Positions 34,146 to 46,303 are shown, counted from the first letter of the stretch. The stretch: 64,000 bases of DNA from Iris pallida (GCA_029216955.1 JANAVB010033216.1:5327460-5391459); one strand, 5' to 3'. Translations and numbers: made by a program. Notes: a model not told the origin generated them from the letters alone.

Positions 34146-35285
34146 GAACCCCTGTGCAACCTACTTGCCCATGGTAGTTTGGTTGTATTTTTCTTGGGCT
34201 TGGCTTCTCTTTTGTGGATTGGAGTTTTGAGATCTTGTTCCACACAACACGACTGTCTTGGCCCAACACGACCTGGCACGGTTTTGGTGTTTTGCTTATG
34301 ACTAGTACGGTTTTCATGATTTCTGTGATTTATGATCATAGTACTTCTGATCTTCTTAGTAGTGACCCGATGGGGTGCGCTCTTAGCTTGTAACATGTGA
34401 TTCATAATTAATCTCGGTAACTGGATAACTTGATAGTGGCCCGTGGCGGCGCACTCCTGACTTGTAACTTGACTTGATAATTGATGTTGTTGCAATGGTG
34501 AACTTGACTCATATAACCAACTCTGACACCGTGGGTGTTCATTCTTGCTACTTCGTGCAAACTACTTGTCTTGTCTTGTCTTGCATCAGGTCTAGGACGT
34601 GACTCCCTGGTTACCACGGTCAGGGATTCGAACTGAATATGGATTAGGCTAATTACTAGATCAAACTATAGTTCATGGAGAATTTTCAGTCACAGGCGAT
34701 CTCGTTATCTGGGTGCTTTAAATGGACTTGTAGTCTGCCGACGAATAGGACACATTTCCAGCATACTGTCATGTGTTGTACCCTCTAAGTCACCTAAGTG
34801 TACATTGTCTCCCGACAATGTATCCAACCATACTCTCAACCCGCGGAAGGATAACTGGATAGTCTGCAGGGCTTGGGACTGGAAATTTCTTATTTGCACC
34901 TTGTTAGTAATTAGGCATATGATAACCTTAGTTAGTTAAGTAGTAAGCCATAGTATTTGTTTGGCCGCTGGTAAATGGATGATGTCCAGCCCTGTCTAAG
35001 TCTCGTCTAGTCCCAGTACCTGGTTTCTCCTGAGCATGTTTGTTTTACTTATCTTAACAATAAATGGGTAGAGATAATGTGCTATTCAGGCGAAGGGTAC
35101 AACCCCGGTCCTTGTTTGGTTAAGGGTTGTAACCTGGCTCCTCGAATGGTTCCATGTCCCTAGTCGTTTATTGTCCTGTTGTACTCTTTATTAATGGCAC
35201 TTTTCTTCTATTTTCCTTATGATCTGATATGCTGGCTTTCGTTCTTATTTCGTGGCCTCCTTTGTGGCACTTGATCTTTCCGGGG

Positions 35286-35369
35286 TTTGACCCAGCTGGT
35301 TTTGTGTGGCCAAATTTTGGAGCAGCTCCCGAAGATCTACCGAACTTCCAGCCCAATTGTGACAACTAG
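35286..35369 (+). other. Short frame near the LTR end of D with a GAxxED motif
   Basis: Twenty-seven codons and a TAG, containing FGAAPEDLPNF. It sits about 460 bases before the LTR end, where element A has its acidic mini-ORF with YGAALDDTCEL. The 3' LTR copy (57146-57229) has the same length but four amino-acid changes, so constraint is weak here. Confidence 0.25.
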
Positions 35370-35842
35370 ACGGAATCCGGGCTACGAGTGGGTTTTCCTT
35401 TTTGATTCGCTCACTACATTGTAAAATTATTCTTTTGAGACGTTTAGCCGATGAGCACCTGTTAGCTCGATGCATATTTACTTACTGTCTGCCTATGGCT
35501 GTAACATGATTAACAAATCCTAGGGTTGATTATGTATGACTGAACTCTTGCTAGTCTTGACAGTTTGTACGACTAGCTTCATGATCATCCAATATGTAAT
35601 GTATGGGAAGCCTTGCTATTATATATTTGGTGCTCTGGCATCTTGTAACTATTATTGCTTGCTTGAGATTGAGACAACAGGCTTGTTCATGACCATAGGA
35701 GACTGTTGGCTTGTAGTTAAACCCTCATATATCTAGACATCCGTGACCATATAGCAAGGTGGATTCCATTTCAACATACGTAGATGGCTATGTACGCCCC
35801 CGCTCTCCAGTATTCTGGTTCCGGGGCGTCACATGGTTTAAG

Positions 35843-35860
35843 TGGTGGCCCATGCAGGTC
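35843..35860 (+). other. Primer binding site of D (tRNA-Ile)
   Basis: TGGTGGCCCATGCAGGTC, 9 bases after the LTR end, identical to element A. Confidence 0.78.
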
Positions 35861-35882
35861 TTATAAATCAAGATATGTGAAG

Positions 35883-36027
35883 GTTTACCGGATAGATGTC
35901 TCAATCAGTACTCGTCCTTGTTCTCTGTTCATATCCTCTGAATCCCTGGATTCTTGCCTTGATCATGTGCTTGTATCGTTGATATGTCCTGGTCCTTCCT
36001 TATTATTTCCTATGTCGTCTTCTTCAG
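35883..36027 (+). other. Possible leader intron of D
   Basis: Donor GAAG|GTTTACCGG and acceptor GTCTTCTTCAG|C frame 145 bases between the primer binding site and the gag frame. The position and size match those in A (137) and H (145). Confidence 0.35.
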
Positions 36028-36246
36028 CGGTACTGTACCTGGCCCCGTCGATCAGCGAGGTGGAGTACTCCCCGTGGACCAGCAGCAACCCGGAGATCAA
36101 GCCCAGCATTCCGGAGTAGCCTCCAAAGTTGTACCCACTGGAGGAGAGCCCCCAGTTCAGCCCGTTCCACCTGCCGAGCCTGATGATGGCACCATGGTAG
36201 GTCTCATCAGGGCCTTGATATCTTCCCAGGATCGTAGAGGAGACGC
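35984..36246 (+). pseudogene. gag: Element D gag, N-terminal part
   Basis: The open frame ends at the insertion point of element C after DDGTMVGLIRALISSQDRR and resumes at 50323. The exact start is uncertain: an ATG at 35984 begins inside the possible leader intron, and the spliced form would enter at 36028. The sequence is Pro/Gln-rich, as in other Tekay gag starts. Confidence 0.7.
36242..36246. repeat. Target site duplication of C, left (GACGC)
   Basis: GACGC precedes the 5' LTR of C, and the identical five bases follow its 3' LTR at 50318-50322. Confidence 0.88.
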
Positions 36247-37361
36247 TGTAGGAGCGTAAAAAGTGCTTCACAAAATGAGTCAAAGTGATAGATCATTCTA
36301 CTCAAATTGATCTACTTTACGTCGCAGGGAGGTTAAACACTTTACGCCCAAGACAAGGCTAATCGCTTTTTATGCCTAAAGCAGCCGAGGTCAAGACAAT
36401 GGTTTTACGCCTAAGATAGGCTAACCCTCTTTTTACGCTGGACAAAGCTGTCAAAGTCTCGCATTTAATGCAAAGTCTGACATGAAGATAGTGATGATGG
36501 CATATACCACAGATTTTGAAGGGATTTGTTTTATACAAAGACCAATGTTGTCGTCTAGTATGTGGACTGAGCTACTTTACGCTCACACTATGGCTTCTTT
36601 TACGCACGGAGATTATATGAGTTTTTACGCTCGAAAGTCGACGTGTGCGTAAAGTCTATTTGGGCTACTTTACGCTCAAGGTTATTCAATAACCACTTTA
36701 AGCGGGAAATCTATAAGAGGGCTGTTTTACGCCTAGTCCACTGTTTTACACTCTATATTGGGGTTGTTTTACGCCCTATTCTTCTTCATCAGTTGAGAAC
36801 GTGGTCTGCCTACATGGCTTTCATGCCACACATCTCGAAGAACGTGTGTACGTGCATCCTATTCTTACTGAAATGATGGGACACGTGTCAATATATACAA
36901 ACGATGACTTCAGTCGTGGGTGACAGTTGTTAGCGTAAAGACGAAACTTTTGCTGAGTTTTTACGCACAAGAGCCCAAGTCTATAAATAGACTGATTTTT
37001 CTCATATAAGACACACAGAGACAGGAGAAAAGACAGAGAGATTAGAACTCAGAGATTTTTGATTCTCAAGAGCATTCTTCTTCAACCTTTCTTTCAGAAC
37101 AGAGTGAAGCAAAGCAGGAAAGCATTCGGCCTCGCCATCAGTGCCCAAGTGCGTCGATACCTTTCTGGTGACTTAGTTCTTCCAAGTTGTTCATCTTCAA
37201 GCAGCGATCTTCATCATCATCGTATGGTCCAAGGAACAAAGTGATCATTTATAGATCAGACTTCTACAGCAATACTTTTCTAGAATCAAATTTGTACTTC
37301 TTGTACTCTTCCTCGTTTTATTTTTAAAATTCGATTTCCAGGCATTTTATTAAGTGAAACA
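36247..37361 (+). repeat. 5' LTR of element C
   Basis: It runs from TGTAGGAGCG to GTGAAACA. A TATA box lies at 36982-36989. TTTTACGC-type motifs occupy the part upstream of it. The transcribed part downstream of the TATA box has no motif copies and no gene. Confidence 0.95.
36256..36989 (+). promoter_or_regulatory. U3 promoter of C: TTTTACGC array and TATA box
   Basis: About fifteen TTTTACGC, CTTTACGC or GCGTAAA motifs, in both orientations, are spread from 36256 to 36965. They stop just before CTATAAATAG (36981-36990). The leader that follows is purine-rich (ACACAGAGACAGGAG). The same layout is at 49205-49947 in the 3' LTR. Confidence 0.65.
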
Positions 37362-37364
37362 AAA

Positions 37365-40300
37365 ATGGCGACTCTGTTGGGGACGACCTTCTCCTCTGAG
37401 GAGGAGGCAATTACTCAATACGATGATGTGTCGATTGGATCGACAAAGAAGACTCTGGTTGTACACTTTGACCAGACTGCTTATGAAGGGATGCTCCGAA
37501 CTGGGGGTGGTTCTCGCTACTCCAATGTTCAAAAATCTCGTAAAGCACGAAAAGTTTGGATTCCTAAATCCAAAATAGCTTCTGATCTCTCTGTTGCTAC
37601 TAGTGGCAAGGGAATTCTTCCCACTCCTGTCGTAGGGGCTCCCGTTTGTAACGAGGCAGTCCTTACTTTAGAGTTGCACTCAAAGTGTGACGATTTATCT
37701 CCCGTTTGTAACGGTGAAGATAATCAGGTTTCACGCCCACTACGTAAGAACCAGGTTTTACGCTCAGTGGGTAAAAACCAATTTTTACGCTCAATACATA
37801 AAGATGAGTCTCCCATTTGTAATGGGGCAGACTCTAACGATTATGCTTCTGGGTGTAAGAATCAGTCTCCCGTCGGTGACGTGGTAGGCTCAAATAAATT
37901 ACGCTCCTCGCGTAAAGCAAAATCTTCCGTCTGTGACGTGGCAGATAACCAACTTTTACGCTCTACACGTAAAGGTAAATCTCCTGTCTTTGACAGTGTA
38001 GATAAAATTCGCAATGATGTTTTTACATCTAATGTACCTAAACGTGTGCAGCGTAAAAATGTTGTTGGTAAAGCTTCAGTTCTACACCAACAGCCTTCTT
38101 ATACTGCTCTACGCAAAGTACCAAATCTACAAATTACACGCAATAAAAATGGAGTCCTTCGTGCTAAAAAATCTCAAGATTTACGTACACAACTCCAAAC
38201 GCATAGAAATGTACAATTTGGTTCTGCAAATGCAGCCAGTAATCTTCTTTATACACAGGGGACTAAACGTTTCTCCACCCCAAATGTAATAAAGAAGACT
38301 ACTCCCTCCACTCCTTCTGACTTACGTGAATTGCTAATGCAAAAGCGTAAGAATAGACAATCTCCGGTGACATTTCCCCAAGAAAAACATCATTGTGATT
38401 ATCACCAGGTTGTAATCAATTGTTGTTGTTCGGCTTCAAAACGGTCAGTTTTTGATCGATTGAGTTTTAATGTGTCTCAACAACAAACTGAAGACCAAGA
38501 ACATGAGTTGTCATATGCGTCAGTGAACATGGCATCTCATACTAACAGAGGACGACATCCAAGACGAAATACGTCCCAAATCCCATGTCAGCAACAGTTC
38601 AACAGACTTCTTGATTCTTTTGAGGGAGTATATCAGAACACTCGATCAAGAAGACAAAGACAAATGCAGACTTCTGATTCACAAGCTGGGGGTACTCAAT
38701 CTTTTGAGTCCGAGACTGACAGTGTCGATTCATACTTCTATACTGATCCTTCTATATCTTCAAGAGAGGTTGAATCCTATGTTGTTGGAGATGAACCGGA
38801 GATCTCATCTGTTAATACTGAACAGTGCCTCACTGCCGTTGAGCAATCACTGAAAGATATGCTTAACATGGTGCAAAACATGCATCAGATAATATTGAAT
38901 CAGCAAACTGCTCAGCCGACAGCAATAGCACCAGTACCAGTAGCAGCACAAACTCAAGATAGTCAAGGAGGTGATATACCTTCGAATGTTCAGGAGCCTG
39001 CTGTTAATCAAAATTCTGCTTCTCCAGATCCTATTGTTCCAGAAGATGTACCATCTCCAGTGGGGATTACGGTACATCCAACAACTACTCAATCAAATAT
39101 GCTTCCGCAAACTACTGAGGCCATTCAAGCAGTACGTGAACTCAAAGCACAGTTTGAAGTCTTGAGGCACAAGGATCAACTCCAGAGGTTAGGGATTAAG
39201 CAACCTTATCCTCCTCATTGGAATGATGTACCCTTTCCACCAAAATTCAAGCCACAATCCATGGTATTGTTTGATGGGAGGGCTTCTCCTAGTCAATATA
39301 TCAATTATTTTGATATTATGACTGTACATCTGCAGAAAAATGATGCTCTTCTCACTCAAGTGTTCATTGGTTGCTTGACGGGTTCGGCTTATGATTGGTA
39401 TCGAAGTTTACTCGACAATTGCATTTTGTCTTTCGACGAATTTAAGGCAATGTTTCTCTCCCGCTTCTATGAAGGAGGTATGGACATGAACATGTCCTCC
39501 TTGATAGAAATCAAGTAAAAGGAGAAAGAAGATACTCGGACGTTCATTGAACGTTTCCGACAAGCTACTTTAAAGATGCCTCCTGGCATGCCAGATTCAG
39601 CACTCATTGATACGTGCAAGATGAATCTGTGACCATCTATTGCTGTTTTTACGGGTTCTCAATTCACAGATTGGGCTTCGTTCATCATAGCAGCAGTTTC
39701 TGCCGAGACCAATGGTAGGTTGGCTCGTGAACATGGGATAATTTTTGCCTCAGATGACCGAGGAAAGAAAAGTAATCCTGGTAATAACCCCGACAATCGT
39801 AATATAAAAGGAAAGGATATCCTCATGGTTAATCTTTCCAAGAATAAAATGACGCCGAATAGTCAGGAATCTTCCAGGCCAAAGAAAGAATACTCTTTTG
39901 ATGAGAGTGATATCCCAGGGATATTTCAATATCTGGTGAAGAGTGGCAAACTTCAGATTCCAGAGCCAAAGAGGCCTAATGAGGTGAATCTAACTGACAA
40001 TCCCAAATATTGTATCTATCATAGATACATTAATCATCCTACCAATGCTTGCTATGTCCTGAAGAAGAAAATCCAGGAGCTGATAAATGGCGGTGCTATC
40101 GCCTTAACTAATAATGACCATATGGTTACAACCAATATGGTTTCTCTTCAATTCGGGGACTTTCCTCCACAGCAAGTAGCAGATGGAATCATCCCAATCC
40201 CGAAGGCGACGATGAAGATTGTGAATATCCCGCTTCCTAGAGAAGAAAATGACAGATTGCGGCCTCTTACCTTAAAAAATGGTGAAATTATGTGGGTACA

Positions 40301-40562
40301 TCCTGACTTAATACCTGAATTGGAAAATGAAAGTAAAACTTCAAAATCCAAGAAAGGCAAAAAAGTCAAAACCTGCAACATGATTTTTCATATTATTCCA
40401 GATCCCGACGATTCAAATTATCTATGGGATGGCACTCCTTTGGAAGATAGACTAAGAGGATTAAACTTATGTCCTCCAAGTCTAGATCCTCCTACCAAAC
40501 TCAAGCTTACTCATCAGCAGTGGTTAGCTATGAATAGTGTCCCTTTATACCGGGCACAATAA
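37365..40562 (+). pseudogene. gag: Element C gag, single frame with three stops
   Basis: It begins MATLLGTTFSSEEE, also found in element B. Residues 110-220 or so are encoded by DNA rich in TTTTACGC and GCGTAAA motifs (37725-38020). HHCDYHQVVINCCCSASKR near 38385-38445 is a Cys/His cluster shared with B. The capsid-like part (SPSQYINYFDIMTVHL, AYDWYRSL, RFYEGGMDMNMSS, FIERFRQATLKMP) lies at 39270-39590. A CxxH-type zinc motif (YCIYHRYINHPTNACYVLKKK) is at about 40010-40070. Stops are TAA 39516, TGA 39630 and TAA 40560. At the first, element B keeps CAA. Confidence 0.88.
37366..37384 (+). other. Primer binding site of C (tRNA-Arg-like), overlapping the gag start
   Basis: TGGCGACTCTGTTGGGGAC starts four bases after the LTR. 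The preceding A makes the gag ATG (37365-37367), so translation begins inside the site. Confidence 0.65.
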
Positions 40563-41975
40563 GTCTTTGCTGCTTACGAAAAAGCTCCTACAGGGATTTT
40601 TCCTCGTATCCCGAATCCTTCTCCTCCTGTCGTTACAGAGACATCTATTCCTCATTCTCCTGTGGATACAGAGATCTCGTCTTCTTCCTCTGTGGAACCA
40701 TTTGTTAAAAGCCTGCTGTCCATTCATCTATACAGTCAGCAATCTGTCCTTCTCATGAAGAAAATGGGTTATGACTTTCAGAAGGCAGAAGGTTTGAATT
40801 ATGATAGAGGAATACGACTTCCTTTACAAATTCAAAATCAAAAATCCACTGTTGGATTGGGTTCTGAAATTCCTTACAACAAACCTTACAAAAAAAGGGC
40901 TAAAGGGAGGAAGACTAAATCCTGTAATATGGTACTTCCTTCTCTTGAGTCTGAAGAAGAAACTTTTACTGGTACAAGATTCGGGAAGGAGTACCACAAA
41001 GATTACGAAGGATCTTCCAAAGAAACAGAAGATGTAGTGGAAACACTACCAGCTCAACCTTCTCCTGTTCCTGCTAAACCCTCGGTGGTTGAAAAGGGGA
41101 AACAGAAAGCAGTACGTTTTGACGTTCCATTGAAGTCTGCTTCCAGTCAGGGGGTGGTGATAAAACCTTACAAGTTTGATATTCTAGCTCAGTTAGCCAA
41201 TACTCCGGCTAGATTATCCATATTTGAACTGCTTCGTCTTTCTAGAGAAAGCAGAGAGACTTTGAGTGAAGCTCTACTTCAGGCAGATTCATGCTTGGCT
41301 CAACTCAAGAGTCCTGATAATACTCCAGTGTCGTGTTCGCAATGTTATAGTGTGATGGAAGCAATTCCTAATATCATCTTTACACAAGAAGATATGCTGT
41401 TGAAGCATAACAAACATGACAGACCTCTGTGCTACACTGGGTATATTGGATCTACTGAAATTGACAGAATTTACATCGATCCTGGATCGTCAATTAGCAT
41501 AACCCTTCAAAGTATGCTAAGACCCCTGAGGATTCCTACTAGTGACCTGACTTACACTAGTACTACAATAGTTGGTTTTAACTCTGGCAAGACTAAACCA
41601 CTGGAGAAGATTCGTCTGAAGATTCAGATTGGCGATCTGCGAACTATGGTAACCTTCTATGTTATCAACTCAGATGTATCCTACAATATTCTTCTTGGAA
41701 GACTGTGGATTCATGAATACAACATTGTGCCTTCAACTCTCCACCAATGCTTCAAGTATGTGGATTCTCAAAGAGTTGTAAAGACTGAATTTGCTGATAT
41801 CAATCCCTTCAAGGGTGTCGAAGCCTATTTTTCTGATTCAAGGCTTTATAAACAAGAACATGTGAAAGAGATATCAGATATAGCTGAAGATCAATCTTTT
41901 ATTGAAGATCAATCTATTAACGAAGATCCGCCAGAAGAACAACCTTTAAAGATCATGGTCAAGGGACAAATCTAA
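40563..41975 (+). pseudogene. pro: Element C protease with upstream G-patch-like segment
   Basis: A G-patch-like segment (KKMGYDFQKAEGLNYDRGIR) lies near 40757-40815. The retropepsin follows: helix-rich ANTPARLSIFELLRLSR, a CSQC pair, then active site YIDPGSSISI with Asp at 41478-41480 intact, and YNILLGRLWI. TAA at 41973-41975 interrupts the frame into the linker. The frame is shared with gag and RT. Confidence 0.85.
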
Positions 41976-43076
41976 TCCCAATCTGTCAATGATCAACCTT
42001 TGGTAATCAAGGTTAAAGGAAGAACTCAAGCTTCATCTGAGGAATCAGTAAATGTTTCTACTAAGAGCCAAGTTCAACCTTTTTTTATTAAGGTCAAAGG
42101 GAGTACCTCTTGTACGAATGATCCAGAACCACCATTGATTGTCAATCTTGGAAAATCCACGCAGAAGATGGATAATGGTCCACTGATGATTAATCCGAAG
42201 CGTAGCAGTCAAATCGTAAATGATGTAAATATTGATCATTCTGTACCTTTTGATATCAATAAAGATTTCCTTTTCGAGTATATGGCTGCCAAGTTTATTG
42301 AAATAATGACTTTATCTCCTGATAATCAAAGTCATCAATCTAAAGGCGACATAGAACCAGAAGAAACTTTATACATCAACCATAAAGAAAATTCCTTTCC
42401 TCTTCAGGTTGATGTTGGACCTTATGCTCAAAAGTTCTTGACATCTTCTCCTTATCTACTTCCGGTAGTTGCCCAATCACAAGCTTGTGTAACTTATAGA
42501 TGCCGTGAAGAATCTTATTTCGTAGTTCCGTCTAATAAGAAAAACAAGCGCCAAATTGTTTTTGGCTTGGCTAGAAATGTACCTGTTGCTCAGATAGACG
42601 ATCTGAAAGATAAAGATAAAGGAAGAATCCGAATTGACAAATATAGTCAACAATCCATCAAGATCATTCAGAATATGGGATATGATTTGAAGACTATGCA
42701 AGGTCTCAATCAGGGCAAAGGTAGACGACTCCCGTTATGTGGTGATCCGTTTTACCAGAAGACTCGTTATGGATTAGGATATGATCCATCCCATATATTT
42801 GATGACGATATGCAAGAAGAATTCTCTTCTAATTCCTCACAATTATTTGACAAATTTGAGCAGGTATTTTCAACTTACATGGTTCAAATTGATGATGAAT
42901 CCGAGCCATTTGAAAATGACCCTTGGGCCCAATAAATGGATACTCAATGGGAACTTCGTTTTGAACAGCGATAGCCACCTACAGAGGATGAGGTTGTCCA
43001 GATTGATGTTGGAGATGGAACTACGTCCAAACCAATATTCATTAGTAAGAACCTTTCTGACGATGAAAAGGAAGAG
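41976..43076 (+). pseudogene. Element C linker with second G-patch-like segment
   Basis: Low-complexity repeats of the type LVIKVKGR and FIKVKGS are followed by a second G-patch-like segment (NMGYDLKTMQGLNQGKGRRLP, about 42674-42735). TAA at 42933 and TAG at 42972 break the frame before RT. Element B has an equivalent linker with one G-patch-like segment seen. Confidence 0.55.
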
Positions 43077-44537
43077 TTGATAAAACTCATCAAAGAATAT
43101 ATTGACATCTTTGCATGGAGTTATGAGGATATGCCGGGTCTAGATCCTAAAGTTGCTACTCATAAGCTCAATATTTTGCCTAACACCAAGCCTGTAAAAC
43201 AACAGCAACGGCGCTTTAGACCAGATATAATGGATGCAATCGAAGCAGAAGTCAAAAAGTTGATCACATGTGGATTTGTGCGTGAAGAGCAACACCCGGA
43301 TTGGGTTGCCAACATTGTCCCTGTTATGAAAAAAAACAAAAAAGTTCGGGTTTGTATAGATTATCAAGATCTTAATACGGCTTGTCCAAAGGACAAATTT
43401 TTACTTCCCATTACTGATGTCATGATAGACAATACATACGGTTTTGAACGTATGTCTTTCATGGATGTATTTTCAGGATACAATCAGATCAAGATGCATC
43501 CAGAAGATGAGAAACATACTTCTTTTCGAACACCCCTCGGAGTTTACTGTTATACGGTTATGCTGTTTGGTCTTAAAAATGCCGGTGCTACATATCAACG
43601 GGCTATGAGCAACATCTTTCAAGAGCATCTACGAAAGACAGTTGAATGTTATGTAGATGACATCGTTGTTAAAAGTCGATCAACAGATGATCATATTCAA
43701 GATTTAAAGACAGTATTTGAATTGATGCGTCAACATCAATTGAAAATGAACCCTACCAAGTCTTTCTTAGGGGTTTCCAGTGGCAAGTTCTTAGGATTTG
43801 TTATTACTTCTCAGGGTATCCATGTTGACCCTGATAAAGTTAAATCAATCCTCGAAATGCGTCCTCCTCGCAATCTGACAGAACTTCGTGGTTTTCAGGG
43901 CCGCATTGCTTATATCAGGAGATTTATATCTAATCTCTCTGGGAGATATCAACCTTTCTCCCGTCTGTTAAAGAAAAGTGTATCTTTTGTCTGGGATAAA
44001 GCGTGTCAAGAAGCCTTCAATGATATTAAACAATACCTTACAAATCCACCTGTCCTGGTACCTCCAGTGGTAGGAAAACCATTTTTGTTATATGTTCGAG
44101 CCTTGGATCATTCACTTGGTGCTCTTCTCGAACAGAAAAGTGATATGGGTCATGAACAGGCAATTTATTATCTTAGCCGAATGATGGTTGGAGCTGAACA
44201 CAGGTATACTCCTGTAGAAAAGGAATGTCTGGCTTTGGTTTTTGCCGTACAAAAGACAAGACATTATGTGACAGGGCAAACTATTCATGTCATCTCTAGA
44301 ATAAATCCTATTCGGGTATTGATGAGAAAGCCAAGTATTCTTAATTCCAGATTAGCTACTTGGGCAATGTTGCTCACTCCTTATGATATGATTTATGTGC
44401 CTCAAAAATCAGTAAAGGGTCAAGCATTAGCTGATTTCTTAGCTGCTCACCCTATACCAGAAATATCAAAGTTATATGAGAACATTCCAGATGAAGTCGT
44501 GGATTGCAACATGATTCTGAAGAATGATATATGGTAA
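43077..44537 (+). pseudogene. pol: Element C reverse transcriptase and RNase H
   Basis: Undamaged for 486 residues: WSYEDMPGLDP, VCIDYQDLNTACPKD, FSGYNQIKMHPED, GLKNAGATYQRAM, active site CYVDDIVVKSR (Asp codons 43656-43661), then FLGFVITSQGIHVDP, the connection part GRIAYIRRFISNLS and a first RNase H through HRYTPVEKECLALVF to LADFLAAHP. It ends at TAA 44535, where element B has CAA after the same Trp. It is the best-preserved gene in the window. Confidence 0.93.
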
Positions 44538-44930
44538 TTATATTTTGATGGAGCATCACGAGTAGGACCTAAAGGCAACATTGTCTCTGGGGTAGGAATC
44601 GTCTTGGTTTCTCCTGACAAAATGGTCATATACCGTGCCTATTCTCTCAATAAGCCATGTTCCAACAATGTAGCAGAATATAATGCTCTATTGATTGGTC
44701 TCCAAGTAGCAAAACAATTGGATATTGAGTTCCTAGAAGCTTATGGAGATTCTCAATTGATTGTTAATCAAGTTAGAGGAACTTATGAGGTCAGAAACCC
44801 TGATCTCATCCCTTACCATCAAGTGGTAGTCAAGTTGGTCCTTTTATTCAAAGAATTCTTCATTGAATTTGTACCACATTCTCAGAATGTTGAGGCTGAT
44901 GCTCTTGCTAGTCTAGCTGTAGATTTGGTT
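44538..44930 (+). pseudogene. Element C second (archaeal-type) RNase H
   Basis: YFDGASRVGPKGNIVSGVG opens the domain, with NVAEYNALLIGLQVAKQL, YGDSQLIVNQVRGTYE and HSQNVEADALASLA following. This additional RNase H is characteristic of the Tat lineage and replaces or supplements the first one. No internal stop is seen after 44537. Confidence 0.85.
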
Positions 44931-46303
44931 GTTCCAATCCGAAGGCAAAATACAATTACTTTGTTGGACCGAGATCTGTGCTGTATCAAGAATAATCTGT
45001 ATATTGAACAAAGTTATACTACAGAGGCTAGTTCCCAACAGAGGGATTGGAGAACACCATTTATTGACTATGCGGTTCATGGAATTTTGTCTGAAGATCC
45101 AAAAGAAGCTGCATCAATTAAGAGACGATCATTTCGATTTTATTATGACTCGTCTTTACATATGTTATATCGTCGATCATATGATGGACTCTTACTGCGT
45201 TGTCTCTCAGAGAGTGAAGCCAAACAAATACTACGAGAGGCTCATGATGGTGTTTGTGGTGTCCATCAACCAGGTCCTAAATTACAAGACCCTATTCGAA
45301 GAATGGGGTATTATTGGCCTTCTATGATAGCAGATGCTGTAGACTATGCCAGAAGATGTAAAGCATGTCAGATTCATGCTGTTTTTATTCATCAACTGTC
45401 TAAATTTCTATATCCTACAGCAGCTTCTTGGTCCTTCGAAGCTTGGGGTATGGATGTCATTGGTCCTATTAACCCTCCTTCTGTTAAAGGACATCGATTC
45501 ATATTAGCTATAACTGATTACTTTTCTAAGTGGGCAGAAGCAGTTCCTCTTGTTGAAGTAAAAACATCTAATGTGATCAGCTTCATCAAACATTATGTCA
45601 TTTATCGCTTCGGGATTCCTCGACGAATAATTCATGACAATGGTCCACAATTCGCCAGTCAGGCATTTTATCGGTTCTGTGATAAGAATCGAATTCAAAA
45701 TTTGGCTTCTACGGCTTATAATCCAGCTGCTAATGGTTTAGCCGAAGCTTTCAATAAGACGATCATTAAACTTCTCAAAAAGTTTGTCTCTTCTAATAAA
45801 CGTGATTGGAACGAGAAACTTGGAGAATGTTTATGGGCTTATCGAACAACAGTCCGAACTCCTACTGGTTTTACACCATTTTCATTGGTTTATGGATGTG
45901 AGGCTGTTGTTCCCTTGAAATCCAAATTCCATCTCTACGGATAGCCATTGCTAATGAGCTAACTATAGAGAATAATGATCGCTTATGACTCCAAGAACTT
46001 GAAGGATTGGATGAGAAGCGTCTTCAAGCACAACAACATATTGAGCTATACCAAGCCCGCATATCTCGAACTTTTAATCGTAAAGTCAAAGAAAGGGTGT
46101 TCAAGGTTGGCGAACTAGTATTGGCTGTTCGAAGACCGATGGTGATGACTCACAAAAGCAAAGGGAAATTCCAAGCAAAATGGGAGGGTCCTTATGTTAT
46201 TGAGACCGTATTTTCTAATGGTGCCTATCGGTTATCAAAGCCTAATGGAGATCTGCTCATGATGCCTATCAACGGCAAATTTCTCAAGAAATGCTATGTA
46301 TAA
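44931..46303 (+). pseudogene. pol: Element C integrase, one frameshift near the end
   Basis: Zinc part AHDGVCGVHQPGPK to CKACQIHAVF; core Asp 45453-45455 (GMDVIG), Asp 45636-45638 (HDNGPQF) and Glu 45744-45746 (GLAEAFNKT), all intact. A one-base change near 45919 shifts the frame to TAG at 45942. The correct frame resumes (with a TGA near 45985) at LQELEGLDEKRLQAQQHIELY and ends LMMPINGKFLKKCYV at 46303. No chromodomain is present, as expected for Tat. Confidence 0.9.

Larger units (their letters stand above)
33066..35833 (+). repeat. 5' LTR of element D
   Basis: It starts TTTAACGCCCG, where the 3' copy has TGTAACGCCCG, and ends GCGTCACA at 35833. A CT-rich leader-like part lies at 33290-33400. 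A CAGCGC array occupies 33741-34145. A short acidic frame is present at 35286-35369. There is no full gene. Confidence 0.92.

Noticed and set aside
33947..34495. 182-codon minus-strand frame in LTR D (and 55784-56347)
   Set aside because: Its repetitive Gly/Leu/Arg part is a reading of the CAGCGC array. It has no start context or domain, and its presence in both LTRs reflects LTR identity.
35984..36259. Independent 91-codon host gene
   Set aside because: It reads into the LTR of C at its end, and its frame is continued at 50323 by the gag of D.
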